The translations under genes and the position numbers were made by a program. From contig CACXHC010000248.1 in NCBI GenBank assembly GCA_902767285.1, forward strand, positions 1 to 5,289: a stretch of DNA of 5,289 bases. The letters are read 5' to 3'. The notes below the pieces were generated by a model. That model saw only the letters and a list, made by a program, of their open reading frames with translations. It had not been told where the DNA came from and made no database searches. Positions 1-5,175 of this stretch are shown piece after piece (within the stretch, counting starts at the first letter, position 1; the number at the start of each line of letters is the position of its first letter). The stretch comes from an uncultured Ruminococcus sp. (GTDB taxonomy: Bacteria; Bacillota; Clostridia; Oscillospirales; Acutalibacteraceae).

Positions 1-102
1 AAAAATTGTGGTTATAAGTCAAATGATGACCGTATAGGTGCAATGAATCTGTATCGTATGGGAATTGATTATTTAGTACCTGATACAATTACAGCAGAGT
101 AA
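1..102 (+). CDS. tnpB: TnpB RNA-guided nuclease, C-terminal fragment cut by the window edge
   Basis: The open frame from base 1 codes for 33 residues and stops with TAA at 100-102. It begins KNCGYKSNDDRIGAMNLYRM, which matches the C-terminus of TnpB (OrfB of IS605). The Cys at fragment residue 3 is the last cysteine of the zinc ribbon, and the following SNDDR-x-GAMNL segment carries the third acidic RuvC residue. TnpB proteins are usually about 350-400 residues, so roughly nine tenths of the protein is outside the window. By family knowledge TnpB uses an omega-RNA made from the element's right end to cut matching DNA next to a short target-adjacent motif, which helps the element persist. The visible part shows no frameshift or early stop. 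Whether the rest is intact cannot be judged. Confidence 0.88.
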   Translation, partial: KNCGYKSNDDRIGAMNLYRMGIDYLVPDTITAE

Positions 103-264
103 ATCTTTGCTGTAAGGGGCGTTGTCAACCGTCCCACGGTGTTACGTCAGTTTGCCTTATGGCATTCTAAAAAGGTAGGAGATTGAAAAATCGTCTGCAC
201 TACCGGATAGTGACAAGCCCCCACTTCTTAGCGAACGAAGTGAGCGTAAGTGGGGGTAGTTGAC
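89..264 (+). ncRNA. Omega-RNA (reRNA) scaffold region of TnpB element
   Basis: TnpB guide RNAs overlap the 3' end of tnpB and run out through the right end into flanking DNA. Here the segment folds into consecutive hairpins: an 11-bp stem 89-99/105-115 (one G-U pair) with the tnpB stop codon in its loop, a small stem 153-156/161-164, a 5-bp stem 198-202/208-212, and the terminal stem 218-226/248-256. The 5' limit is uncertain and may lie further inside tnpB. The scaffold should end near 264, and the guide would be the next 16-20 bases of host DNA, starting TTTTTCTCC. The role is inferred from position and family. Expression and processing are not visible from sequence. Confidence 0.65.
218..256 (+). 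repeat. Subterminal palindrome of the element's right end
   Basis: CCCCCACTT at 218-226 pairs perfectly with AAGTGGGGG at 248-256. The inner 21 bases can also form a competing hairpin, ACTTC 223-227 with GAAGT 237-241. In IS200/IS605 elements an imperfect hairpin at the right end is the single-strand recognition site for the TnpA transposase, and it is also the last scaffold stem of the omega-RNA. No T-run follows directly on either strand, so it is not a classic intrinsic terminator. Confidence 0.75.
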
Positions 265-275
265 TTTTTCTCCAA

Positions 276-821
276 TCAGTAAAGATATTTTAAATATTGG
301 GGCGGAACTTCATCAGTGAGCCACACGCCGTTATCCGAGCAGTAAAATTTGTAGCCGTCACGATACATTTGCCCCGTCAGAACTTTGTACACAAAAGGCT
401 TGCCGTGTCGCCCTCCGACTTTTCTTGCAGATTGTTTATCATTCGAAAGATGAACGTAATTTCTGCCTTGTTTAAGTAAGCCCAGACGGTCTATTGATTC
501 TCTGTTAGTTTCGGGCGTACCGTGAAAAAGAATTTCGGGTGGCATTTTTGCTTCAAAACCCATGTCAACATCTATCGAGTGACCTTGATTCGCTCTTACT
601 TTGGATTTATCTTCATTAAACGAGTATCTTTGTTTTTCGTCATTTGCCACGATTTTTTCGAGAATCTCCATATTAAAATTTTTTTCTTTTGTTCGAACGA
701 TTCCCTTGATAAGTTCCTGAGTATCCGCCCACGCACCGTAATATTCTATGTCTATCCCTATCAGTTCGGGAGCGTGACGCAGAATTTTGCTCATATATTT
801 ACTTATGCCTGTTAAATTCAT
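276..821 (-). CDS. kptA: RNA 2'-phosphotransferase (Tpt1/KptA family)
   Basis: This 181-residue protein has the normal length and motifs of the Tpt1/KptA family, which removes an internal RNA 2'-phosphate with NAD+, giving ADP-ribose 1'',2''-cyclic phosphate and nicotinamide. An N-terminal winged-helix RNA-binding lobe carries SKILRHAPE (residues 11-19, catalytic Arg15-His16). RANQGHS (76-82) supplies the third catalytic residue, Arg76. The NAD-binding lobe has LFHGT (98-102), VHLS (123-126), GGRHGKP (136-142, likely fourth catalytic Arg138) and NGVWLTDEVP near the end. All four expected catalytic residues are present, so it should be active. The ATG has a GGGAGA ribosome site (831-836) 9 bases upstream, and only 20 bases separate it from the aroB stop, so the two are probably cotranscribed. 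Most bacteria with KptA lack the tRNA splicing pathway that needs it in yeast, so its cellular substrate here is unknown. Confidence 0.95.
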   Translation of the reverse strand: MNLTGISKYMSKILRHAPELIGIDIEYYGAWADTQELIKGIVRTKEKNFNMEILEKIVANDEKQRYSFNEDKSKVRANQGHSIDVDMGFEAKMPPEILFHGTPETNRESIDRLGLLKQGRNYVHLSNDKQSARKVGGRHGKPFVYKVLTGQMYRDGYKFYCSDNGVWLTDEVPPQYLKYLY

Positions 822-841
822 AAATATTCATCTCCCTTAAA

Positions 842-1960
842 TTATTTTGAAATTTCAATTATTATTTCTCGTGCGGTCTGCTCGTCGATGGGGGTAGCGT
901 ATGAATTTTCGCCGAAACAGACAATTTCGCCTATTCCTTTTTGAATAACAAATCTGAGCTTTCCGTCACGAACTTTTTTGTCTGTATATAATTTTTTGAC
1001 AAGCTCTTCGGTGTCGATGTAATCGGGAATTTTTGTCGGCAGATTTGCTTTGACAAGAAGATTTTCTACCGCCTGAACTTCATCAGCCGTCATATAGCCG
1101 AGTTTATGAGAAAGATGAGTTTCAGCGACAAGCCCGATGGCGACTGCCTCGCCGTGGAGGAGTTTATAATCGCTCACGGTTTCGACAGCTCGCCCGACAG
1201 TGTGACCCAAATTAAGTATCTCACGAAGTCCGCTTTCGAGTTCGTCTTTCATGACAACATTATATTTTATGCGACAGTTGAGTTCGGCTGTATGCTCACA
1301 CGAAATTTTGTCAAAAGAGTAGATTTTATCAATATTTTCGGATAGAAAATCAAAAAAATCTTTATCCGCCATACAAGCGTGTTTGATAGTTTCTGCCATA
1401 CCGCTGTAAAGCTGACGAGGCGGAAGAGTTTTCCACGCATTTATATCAATGTAAACTTTTTTCGGCTGATTGAAAAGCCCAATAAGATTTGTTGCGAGAG
1501 GAGTATCAACGGCGGTTTTTCCGCCAACGGACGCATCGGCAGCCGCAAGAAGCGTTGTTGCGTAGTTTATGAACGGAATCCCTCGCCCGAAAGTTCCTGC
1601 GGTGAATCCTGCAAGGTCAGTGACAACCCCTCCGCCAACTGCGATAATACAGCAGTCACGGCGAAAACCGCTTTCAAGCATGGAATCTTCTATATATTCT
1701 TTAGTCGCTCGAACCTTGCTTTTCTCGCCATTTTTGAACGAAAATATTTTTGTGTAATATCCCTCAGACTGTAATTTTTCTGCAATCGGACGAGCATAAA
1801 GGGGTTCGACTATATCATCTGTAACTACTGCGAATTTTTTTATTTTTCCCAAAAGACCGTTTTTTATATCTTTAACAAGAGTATCGCTAAGGTCATAGCC
1901 TAACTCTATATCGTAACTCGAATCTACAATTTTCTTTAATTCAACATTAAATTTTGCCAT
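842..1960 (-). CDS. aroB: 3-dehydroquinate synthase
   Basis: AroB converts DAHP to 3-dehydroquinate, the second step of the shikimate pathway to chorismate and aromatic amino acids, using NAD+ and a divalent metal (Zn or Co) in the cytoplasm. The 372-residue protein has family-typical length. Seen motifs are the NAD-binding stretch VGGGVVTDLAGFTA (108-121), DASVGGKTAV (142-151), GMAETIKH (187-194), LNLGHT (249-254) and LLHGEAVAIG (267-276). The metal ligands are Glu190, His253 and His269. I chose ATG at 1958-1960, two codons inside the longest frame: AAGGGG (1969-1974) lies 8 bases upstream of it, whereas a TTG start at 1964-1966 would leave only 2 bases. It follows the recR terminator and is therefore probably a new transcription unit with kptA. 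The 1967-2029 gap is very AT-rich with several TATAAT-like hexamers, but I cannot pick a convincing -35 box. Confidence 0.97.
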   Translation of the reverse strand: MAKFNVELKKIVDSSYDIELGYDLSDTLVKDIKNGLLGKIKKFAVVTDDIVEPLYARPIAEKLQSEGYYTKIFSFKNGEKSKVRATKEYIEDSMLESGFRRDCCIIAVGGGVVTDLAGFTAGTFGRGIPFINYATTLLAAADASVGGKTAVDTPLATNLIGLFNQPKKVYIDINAWKTLPPRQLYSGMAETIKHACMADKDFFDFLSENIDKIYSFDKISCEHTAELNCRIKYNVVMKDELESGLREILNLGHTVGRAVETVSDYKLLHGEAVAIGLVAETHLSHKLGYMTADEVQAVENLLVKANLPTKIPDYIDTEELVKKLYTDKKVRDGKLRFVIQKGIGEIVCFGENSYATPIDEQTAREIIIEISK

Positions 1961-1968
1961 AAACAAAT

Positions 1969-1974
1969 CCCCTT
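1969..1974 (-). promoter_or_regulatory. Ribosome binding site deciding the aroB start
   Basis: On the minus strand AAGGGG lies 8 bases before ATG at 1958-1960. This normal spacing supports MAKF as the N-terminus rather than the two-codon-longer TTG version. Confidence 0.8.
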
Positions 1975-2020
1975 ATAATATATAAACTATAAATGAATAA
2001 AAATTTGCCCACTTTATTAT

Positions 2021-2054
2021 TATAAAGAAAGAGCGATACAATAAGTATCGCTCT
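2021..2054 (-). terminator. Intrinsic terminator after recR
   Basis: On the minus strand AGAGCGATAC (2054-2045) pairs perfectly with GTATCGCTCT (2039-2030) across a 5-base loop, giving a 10-bp stem that is followed by TTTCTTTAT. It starts about 20 bases after the recR stop codon and separates the dnaX-ybaB-recR unit from aroB-kptA. The plus-strand flank (CTTAATTAAAA) is less T-rich, so termination is best in the minus direction. Confidence 0.85.
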
Positions 2055-2073
2055 CTTAATTAAAATAGAAAAA

Positions 2074-2676
2074 TCAAATTTCACGCCTGCCCTCAAGAGC
2101 CTTGATGAGAGTAACTTCATCGGCATATTCGAGGTCAGCACCAACCGGAATACCGTAAGCGAGTCTTGTAACTTTAACGCCCAGAGGTTTTAGGAGTCTT
2201 GATATATACACGGCAGTTGTTTCGCCTTCGGCGGTTGCATTTGTGGCCATTATGACTTCTGAAACATTGTCCTCATTAATACGCTTGACAAGTTCTTTTA
2301 TGGTGAGCTGATCCGGCCCAATTCCGTTAAGCGGAGATATAACACCATGCAAAACATGATAAGATGCTGAATATTCCTGTGTTTTTTCAAGAGCAGCGAC
2401 ATCTTTCGGATCTTCGACAACGCAAATTATAGTTTTATCTCGCTTTACGTTTTTGCATATCGGACAAAGCTCCTCATCTGTAAGATTACAGCACTTTGCA
2501 CAGCGATGTATTTTTTGATGAGCCTCAGTGATTGCAGACGCAAACATTTTTGCGTCCTCCTCAGACATAGACAAAACATAATATGCCAAACGCTGAGCGG
2601 ATTTTCTGCCAACGCCGGGCAAGCGGTTAAACCAGTCTATAAGTGTGGCAAGTGATGGGGCTTGCAAACTGGACAT
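2074..2676 (-). CDS. recR: Recombination mediator RecR
   Basis: RecR acts with RecO (and RecF) to load RecA on SSB-coated single-stranded DNA during gap repair and recombination, forming a ring-shaped clamp on DNA. The 200-residue protein is full length. Domains in order: a helix-hairpin-helix segment RLPGVGRKSAQRLAYYVL (18-35); a four-cysteine zinc finger at Cys59, Cys62, Cys71 and Cys74; a Toprim domain starting ICVVEDPKDVAALEKT (84-99, acidic Glu88); and a C-terminal Walker-B-like segment near PVGADLEYADEVTL (177-190). Its ATG lies 2 bases after the ybaB stop (TGATTATG on the minus strand), and only a weak GGG-type site is seen upstream, so translation is probably coupled to ybaB. The ybaB-recR pairing is conserved widely in bacteria. 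Confidence 0.97.
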   Translation of the reverse strand: MSSLQAPSLATLIDWFNRLPGVGRKSAQRLAYYVLSMSEEDAKMFASAITEAHQKIHRCAKCCNLTDEELCPICKNVKRDKTIICVVEDPKDVAALEKTQEYSASYHVLHGVISPLNGIGPDQLTIKELVKRINEDNVSEVIMATNATAEGETTAVYISRLLKPLGVKVTRLAYGIPVGADLEYADEVTLIKALEGRREI

Positions 2677-2678
2677 AA

Positions 2679-3029
2679 TCAGAACAGACCCGGCATATTA
2701 AGTCCGCCGGAAATTTTAGTCATAACTTCTTCTTTTTCGTTTGCAGCTTTTCTGAGAGCTTCGTTTACAGCTGCAATAATAAGGTCTGAGAGCATTTCAA
2801 TATCTTCGGGGTCAACAACACTCGGTTGAATATCAATAGATTTAACTTCCATACCGCCCGAAACGGTAACTTTTACGGCTTCGCCGCCCGATGTTGCAGA
2901 ATATTCTTTTGCTTCGAGTTCAGTGCTTGCGGCGTCCATTTCCTCTTGCATTTTCTGAGCTTGTCTTGCGAGCTGTTGAATATTTGTCGGTGTACCGCCG
3001 TTATAATTTTTAGGTATTCTTGCTTTCAT
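2679..3029 (-). CDS. ybaB: YbaB/EbfC family nucleoid-associated protein
   Basis: YbaB/EbfC proteins are small dimers that bind DNA and nearly always sit next to recR and dnaX, although their exact role is unsettled. The 116-residue product has the family layout: a long helix with TNIQQLARQAQKMQEEM (15-31), a short beta segment around YSATSGGEAVKVTVSGG (43-59), a helical part with DIEMLSDLIIAAVNEAL (76-92), and the typical ending GGLNMPGLF (108-116). I start it at ATG 3027-3029. A longer frame begins with ATG at 3045-3047, but that ATG overlaps the GGAGG ribosome site itself and has no site upstream. The gene lies 30 bases after dnaX and 2 bases before recR in one operon. Confidence 0.95.
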   Translation of the reverse strand: MKARIPKNYNGGTPTNIQQLARQAQKMQEEMDAASTELEAKEYSATSGGEAVKVTVSGGMEVKSIDIQPSVVDPEDIEMLSDLIIAAVNEALRKAANEKEEVMTKISGGLNMPGLF

Positions 3030-3040
3030 GTTTGATAAAT

Positions 3041-3045
3041 CCTCC
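3041..3045 (-). promoter_or_regulatory. Ribosome binding site deciding the ybaB start
   Basis: On the minus strand GGAGG lies 11 bases before ATG at 3029, in the context ATGGAGGA. The first ATG of the longer frame is fused to this motif, so it cannot use it. The spacing is slightly long but acceptable. Confidence 0.75.
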
Positions 3046-3059
3046 ATTAAAAAAATTAA

Positions 3060-4733
3060 TTAATCGTATTCGTTTTTGATGTTGATATTTACATCGGAAT
3101 CCGAAATATTACTAATAAAAGTATCCAATTTTGACTTTACAGGAGCGTTATTGCTCTGCACTGTCGGAGTTTTGGGTTTTCGGTAAGGCCCAAGATTATA
3201 ATTTCTGCCTGTAACAAGGCGGATAGCCTCTTTTATTTTATCTCGCTGAGTTGCATTTTTGAGATATTTTGTTACTGTATCGCTATCGGAATATATAAGA
3301 ACAAAATTATCGACAACGTAGGCTTTTGTTCCTGTGAAAGCGGTAGCCGTAACACGAGTTAAAGATTTCATAGTTTCGAGAACATCTTCCCACTGTTCCA
3401 TAGGAACAGCTCGTTCGCTGAGTTTTGCGATAGTTTCCTCAGCAGATGACATAACTTTTTGCGAACGTTCCGGAATTTCTTTTTCAATTGGTTTAACCTC
3501 GGGTACAGTTTCGGGCGGTTTCGGAGCAACAGAAATTTCGGGATTATTTACAGGAGTCACCGCCGTATTTCCCACATTATTTACAATTGCCGAATAAGTT
3601 CTCTCCAATTTTTCAAGACGAGCAAGAATAGAACTCATATCAGATGAAAGGCGAGGAGTACACAATTTTATCATACAAGTTTCGAACTCGATTTTATTGT
3701 TTCCGCCCTTGAACATGATCTCTCTTGTTGACTGAAGAGTTTCTATACAGTTGATTATCTGCGAAAGGTCAATATTTTCGGCTTGAATCTCGGCTCTTTT
3801 CAACTCTTCATCGGTCATTAAGATGAGAGTGGAAGCATCTTTTTTCATAGTTTTGAGGAGCATCAGTGATCTGTAATGCTCCGAAAGCTCCTCACACAAA
3901 AGCGACATACTTTTTGACGCTTTGTGCAAATCACTTATAGTATTTATCGCCAAAACGACATTGTTCTGAGAAACCGCATCGGCGAGCGAAAAAAGATAAT
4001 CTCTGCCGGCAAGTCCGGTTGTATTTCGAACAACTTCGGTTGTTATATTATCCGAAAGACCGATACACCTATCGAGAATCGAGAGCGAATCACGCATAGC
4101 ACCATCGGCAACAGCGGCGATAAGCATAGCGGCATCACTGTCGAGAGATACACTTTCGGCTTGAGCGATTTCGGAAAGACGTTTTGCCATATCGACAGTA
4201 TCAATTCTATTAAAATCGAAACGCTGACATCTTGAAAGAATCGTAGCAGGAATTTTATTTATTTCGGTAGTAGCCAAAATAAAGACGATATGCGGCGGAG
4301 GTTCTTCCAAAGTTTTAAGAAGAGCATTATACGCACCTGATGACAACATATGTACCTCATCTATAATATAGACTCTGTACTTTGCGTCTGAGGGAGTATA
4401 CACAACCTCTTCCAACACGGCACGAATATCGTTAACACTGTTGTTGGAAGCCGCGTCCATTTCGACAACATCGAGGATAGAGCCGTTAGCTATACCCACA
4501 CAATTTTTACATTTACCGCAAGGCTCGCCGTTAAACGGGTCGAGGCAGTTCACGGCTCTCGACAAAATTTTTGCACAGGAAGTTTTGCCCGTACCTCTTG
4601 AACCTGTAAACAAATACGCATGAGATATTCTGCCAAGTTTTATTTCATTTCTAAGGGTAGTGGTTATATGCTCCTGACCGATTACGTCAGAAAATTTTTC
4701 AGGTCGCCACTTTCTATATAAAACTCTGTACAA
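3060..4733 (-). CDS. dnaX: DNA polymerase III subunit gamma/tau
   Basis: DnaX is the ATPase motor of the clamp loader that places the beta sliding clamp on primed DNA, and its tau form links polymerase and helicase. The 557-residue product matches Firmicute DnaX in length. Visible parts: YRVLYRKWRP (2-11); Walker A GSRGTGKTS (44-52); zinc-binding cysteines 63, 72, 75 and 78; Walker B with IIDEVHMLS (123-131); LEEPP (142-146); the SRC motif at 168-170 with arginine finger Arg169; and sensor 2 with AMRDSLS (212-218, Arg214). A Pro/Glu-rich linker spans about 390-425, followed by a C-terminal tau domain. I place the start at TTG 4731-4733, because a full GGAGGTGA site lies 4 bases upstream and the product then begins like its relatives. 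The longer frame, opening at TTG 4751, would contain that site. No slippery heptamer in the right phase for a separate gamma form was seen. Confidence 0.96.
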   Translation of the reverse strand: MYRVLYRKWRPEKFSDVIGQEHITTTLRNEIKLGRISHAYLFTGSRGTGKTSCAKILSRAVNCLDPFNGEPCGKCKNCVGIANGSILDVVEMDAASNNSVNDIRAVLEEVVYTPSDAKYRVYIIDEVHMLSSGAYNALLKTLEEPPPHIVFILATTEINKIPATILSRCQRFDFNRIDTVDMAKRLSEIAQAESVSLDSDAAMLIAAVADGAMRDSLSILDRCIGLSDNITTEVVRNTTGLAGRDYLFSLADAVSQNNVVLAINTISDLHKASKSMSLLCEELSEHYRSLMLLKTMKKDASTLILMTDEELKRAEIQAENIDLSQIINCIETLQSTREIMFKGGNNKIEFETCMIKLCTPRLSSDMSSILARLEKLERTYSAIVNNVGNTAVTPVNNPEISVAPKPPETVPEVKPIEKEIPERSQKVMSSAEETIAKLSERAVPMEQWEDVLETMKSLTRVTATAFTGTKAYVVDNFVLIYSDSDTVTKYLKNATQRDKIKEAIRLVTGRNYNLGPYRKPKTPTVQSNNAPVKSKLDTFISNISDSDVNINIKNEYD

Positions 4734-4737
4734 AAAA

Positions 4738-4745
4738 TCACCTCC
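4738..4745 (-). promoter_or_regulatory. Strong ribosome binding site for dnaX with TTG start
   Basis: GGAGGTGA on the minus strand is close to a full anti-16S match. It is separated by TTTT from TTG at 4733-4731. It rules out the six-codon-longer reading frame and compensates for the weak start codon. Confidence 0.88.
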
Positions 4746-4764
4746 ATGCAATCGACTTCACTAC

Positions 4765-4796
4765 AAAAAATCCGTATATTTTAATACACGGACGGC
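4765..4796 (-). terminator. Possible leaky terminator at the SRP RNA 3' end
   Basis: The 3' arm of the SRP RNA closing stem runs directly into TTTTTTG on the minus strand, which is the layout of an intrinsic terminator. The stem is very long and pairs across about 90 bases of RNA, so it may act mainly as a processing or maturation structure. Only about 30 bases remain before the dnaX start, too few for a separate promoter there, so some readthrough into dnaX is expected. Confidence 0.4.
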
Positions 4797-4910
4797 AAAC
4801 TTACTGCATCGCAGAGGGCAATCCGTTTAATGCTGCTCGGTTCCCCGCCTGACATGGTTCCCGGCGACCTCTCGCACAGGGCCTGCCGCCCGCATATTAA
4901 AACATACGGA
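4765..4910 (-). ncRNA. ffs: Signal recognition particle RNA (bacterial small type)
   Basis: The SRP RNA binds Ffh and guides ribosomes making membrane and secreted proteins to the membrane. The minus strand shows the conserved domain IV: ATGTCAGG (4855-4848), then CGG-GGAA-CCG (4847-4838) forming a capped stem with a GGAA tetraloop, then AGCAGCATTAA (4837-4827). These are the Ffh-binding symmetric and asymmetric internal-loop sequences. The ends are closed by 26 unbroken pairs, 4910-4885 with 4796-4771 (22 Watson-Crick, 4 G-U). Six T's follow at 4770-4765. An intermediate helix joins GC-AGAGG near 4875 with CCTCTGC near 4812. At about 140 bases it is longer than E. coli 4.5S, but I see no Alu domain as in the roughly 270-base B. 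subtilis form. The exact 5' end may lie up to about 18 bases upstream. Location just before dnaX matches other Firmicutes. Confidence 0.95.
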
Positions 4911-4934
4911 CAATTTGTTTTTCGATACCTGTTT

Positions 4935-4963
4935 ATTATACTATACATTTAAAAAAAAATCAA
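4935..4963 (-). promoter_or_regulatory. Sigma-A type promoter of the SRP RNA, with A-tracts upstream
   Basis: On the minus strand TTGATT (4963-4958) and TATAAT (4940-4935) are separated by exactly 17 bases. The expected start is near 4928, about 18 bases before the closing stem of the SRP RNA. Two A-tracts (4985-4978 and 4973-4967) lie where an UP element would contact the RNA polymerase alpha subunit, which fits a strong stable-RNA promoter. The promoter probably also feeds dnaX-ybaB-recR by readthrough. Confidence 0.85.
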
Positions 4964-4990
4964 TACTTTTTTTATTCTTTTTTTTCGAGC

Positions 4991-5018
4991 CTGCTGTCAA
5001 TTTTACAGCGGACGGCAG
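4991..5018. repeat. Inverted repeat in GC-rich patch
   Basis: CTGCTGTC (4991-4998) pairs with GACGGCAG (5011-5018) over 8 positions including one G-T, with a 12-base loop. Two alternatives compete for the same bases: GCTGT 4993-4997 with ACAGC 5005-5009, and CCTGCT 4990-4995 with AGCAGG 5024-5029. Mutually exclusive hairpins could mean a switchable RNA, or just a repetitive CTG-rich patch. Confidence 0.45.
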
Positions 5019-5036
5019 CCCCGAGCAGGGGGTTAA

Positions 5037-5061
5037 GGTGCTGTGAAAAAACTCCAGCACC
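5037..5061. repeat. 7-bp stem inverted repeat
   Basis: GGTGCTG (5037-5043) pairs perfectly with CAGCACC (5055-5061) around an 11-base loop containing six A's. No T-run follows on either strand, so it is not an evident terminator. Confidence 0.55.
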
Positions 5062-5091
5062 AAGAAATCTCCGATTTGTTGATTATTTTCT

Positions 5092-5117
5092 CTTCTTTTT
5101 TTTGAAAAAAAAAGAAG
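5092..5117. repeat. 12-bp perfect A/T-rich inverted repeat
   Basis: CTTC plus eight T's (5092-5103) pairs with eight A's plus GAAG (5106-5117), with a 2-base turn GA. In RNA a loop of four or more is likelier, leaving about 11 pairs. Another A8 run follows at 5119-5126. The T-run is inside the stem rather than after it, so the usual terminator layout is missing. Confidence 0.6.
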
Positions 5118-5175
5118 CAAAAAAAACTTTTACTATATAAATTTTATGCGTTTCAACGAACATTCTATAAACTGA

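Larger units (their letters stand above)
1..264 (+). mobile_element. Right-hand end of an IS200/IS605-type (TnpB-carrying) element
   Basis: The segment joins three parts in the order expected for the right side of an IS200/IS605 or IS1341-like element: the 3' end of tnpB, a non-coding stretch of about 115 bases with several small hairpins, and a subterminal palindrome with a GC-rich 9-bp stem (218-226 with 248-256). The short tail TAGTTGAC after the palindrome is where this kind of element normally ends, so I place the right boundary at about 264. This is inferred from family layout, because the unoccupied site is not visible. The left end, most of tnpB and any tnpA lie outside the window, so it is unknown whether the element can move by itself. 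Such elements make no target duplication and have no terminal inverted repeats. Confidence 0.8.

Noticed and set aside
218..256. Right-end palindrome as an ordinary terminator for kptA
   Set aside because: On the minus strand the stem is followed by CTTGTCAC, with no T-run. Its sequence fits an IS200/IS605 end better.
297..815. Plus-strand open frames opposite kptA
   Set aside because: They overlap a clearly functional minus-strand gene, have no ribosome site and show no protein family motifs.
1106..1774. Plus-strand open frames opposite aroB
   Set aside because: The codon pattern is that of the antisense of aroB and the products have low-complexity, motif-free sequences.
1975..2029. A defined aroB promoter in the AT-rich gap
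   Set aside because: Several TATAAT-like hexamers exist, but none has a plausible -35 hexamer at 16-18 bases, so naming one would be arbitrary.
1947..2144. Minus-strand open frame spanning the recR end and the recR-aroB gap
   Set aside because: It crosses the intrinsic terminator, overlaps recR in another frame and has no recognisable features.
3837..3850. A-run in dnaX (ATG AAA AAA GAT on the minus strand) as a frameshift site making the gamma form
   Set aside because: The reading phase does not fit the X-XXY-YYZ heptamer used in E. coli dnaX, it lies near residue 297 rather than at the domain boundary before the tau tail, and no following hairpin or early stop was evident.
4986..5080. A tRNA-Ser gene upstream of the SRP RNA, as in B. 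subtilis
   Set aside because: No cloverleaf, no GGTTCGA-type T-arm and no acceptor pairing could be found on either strand.
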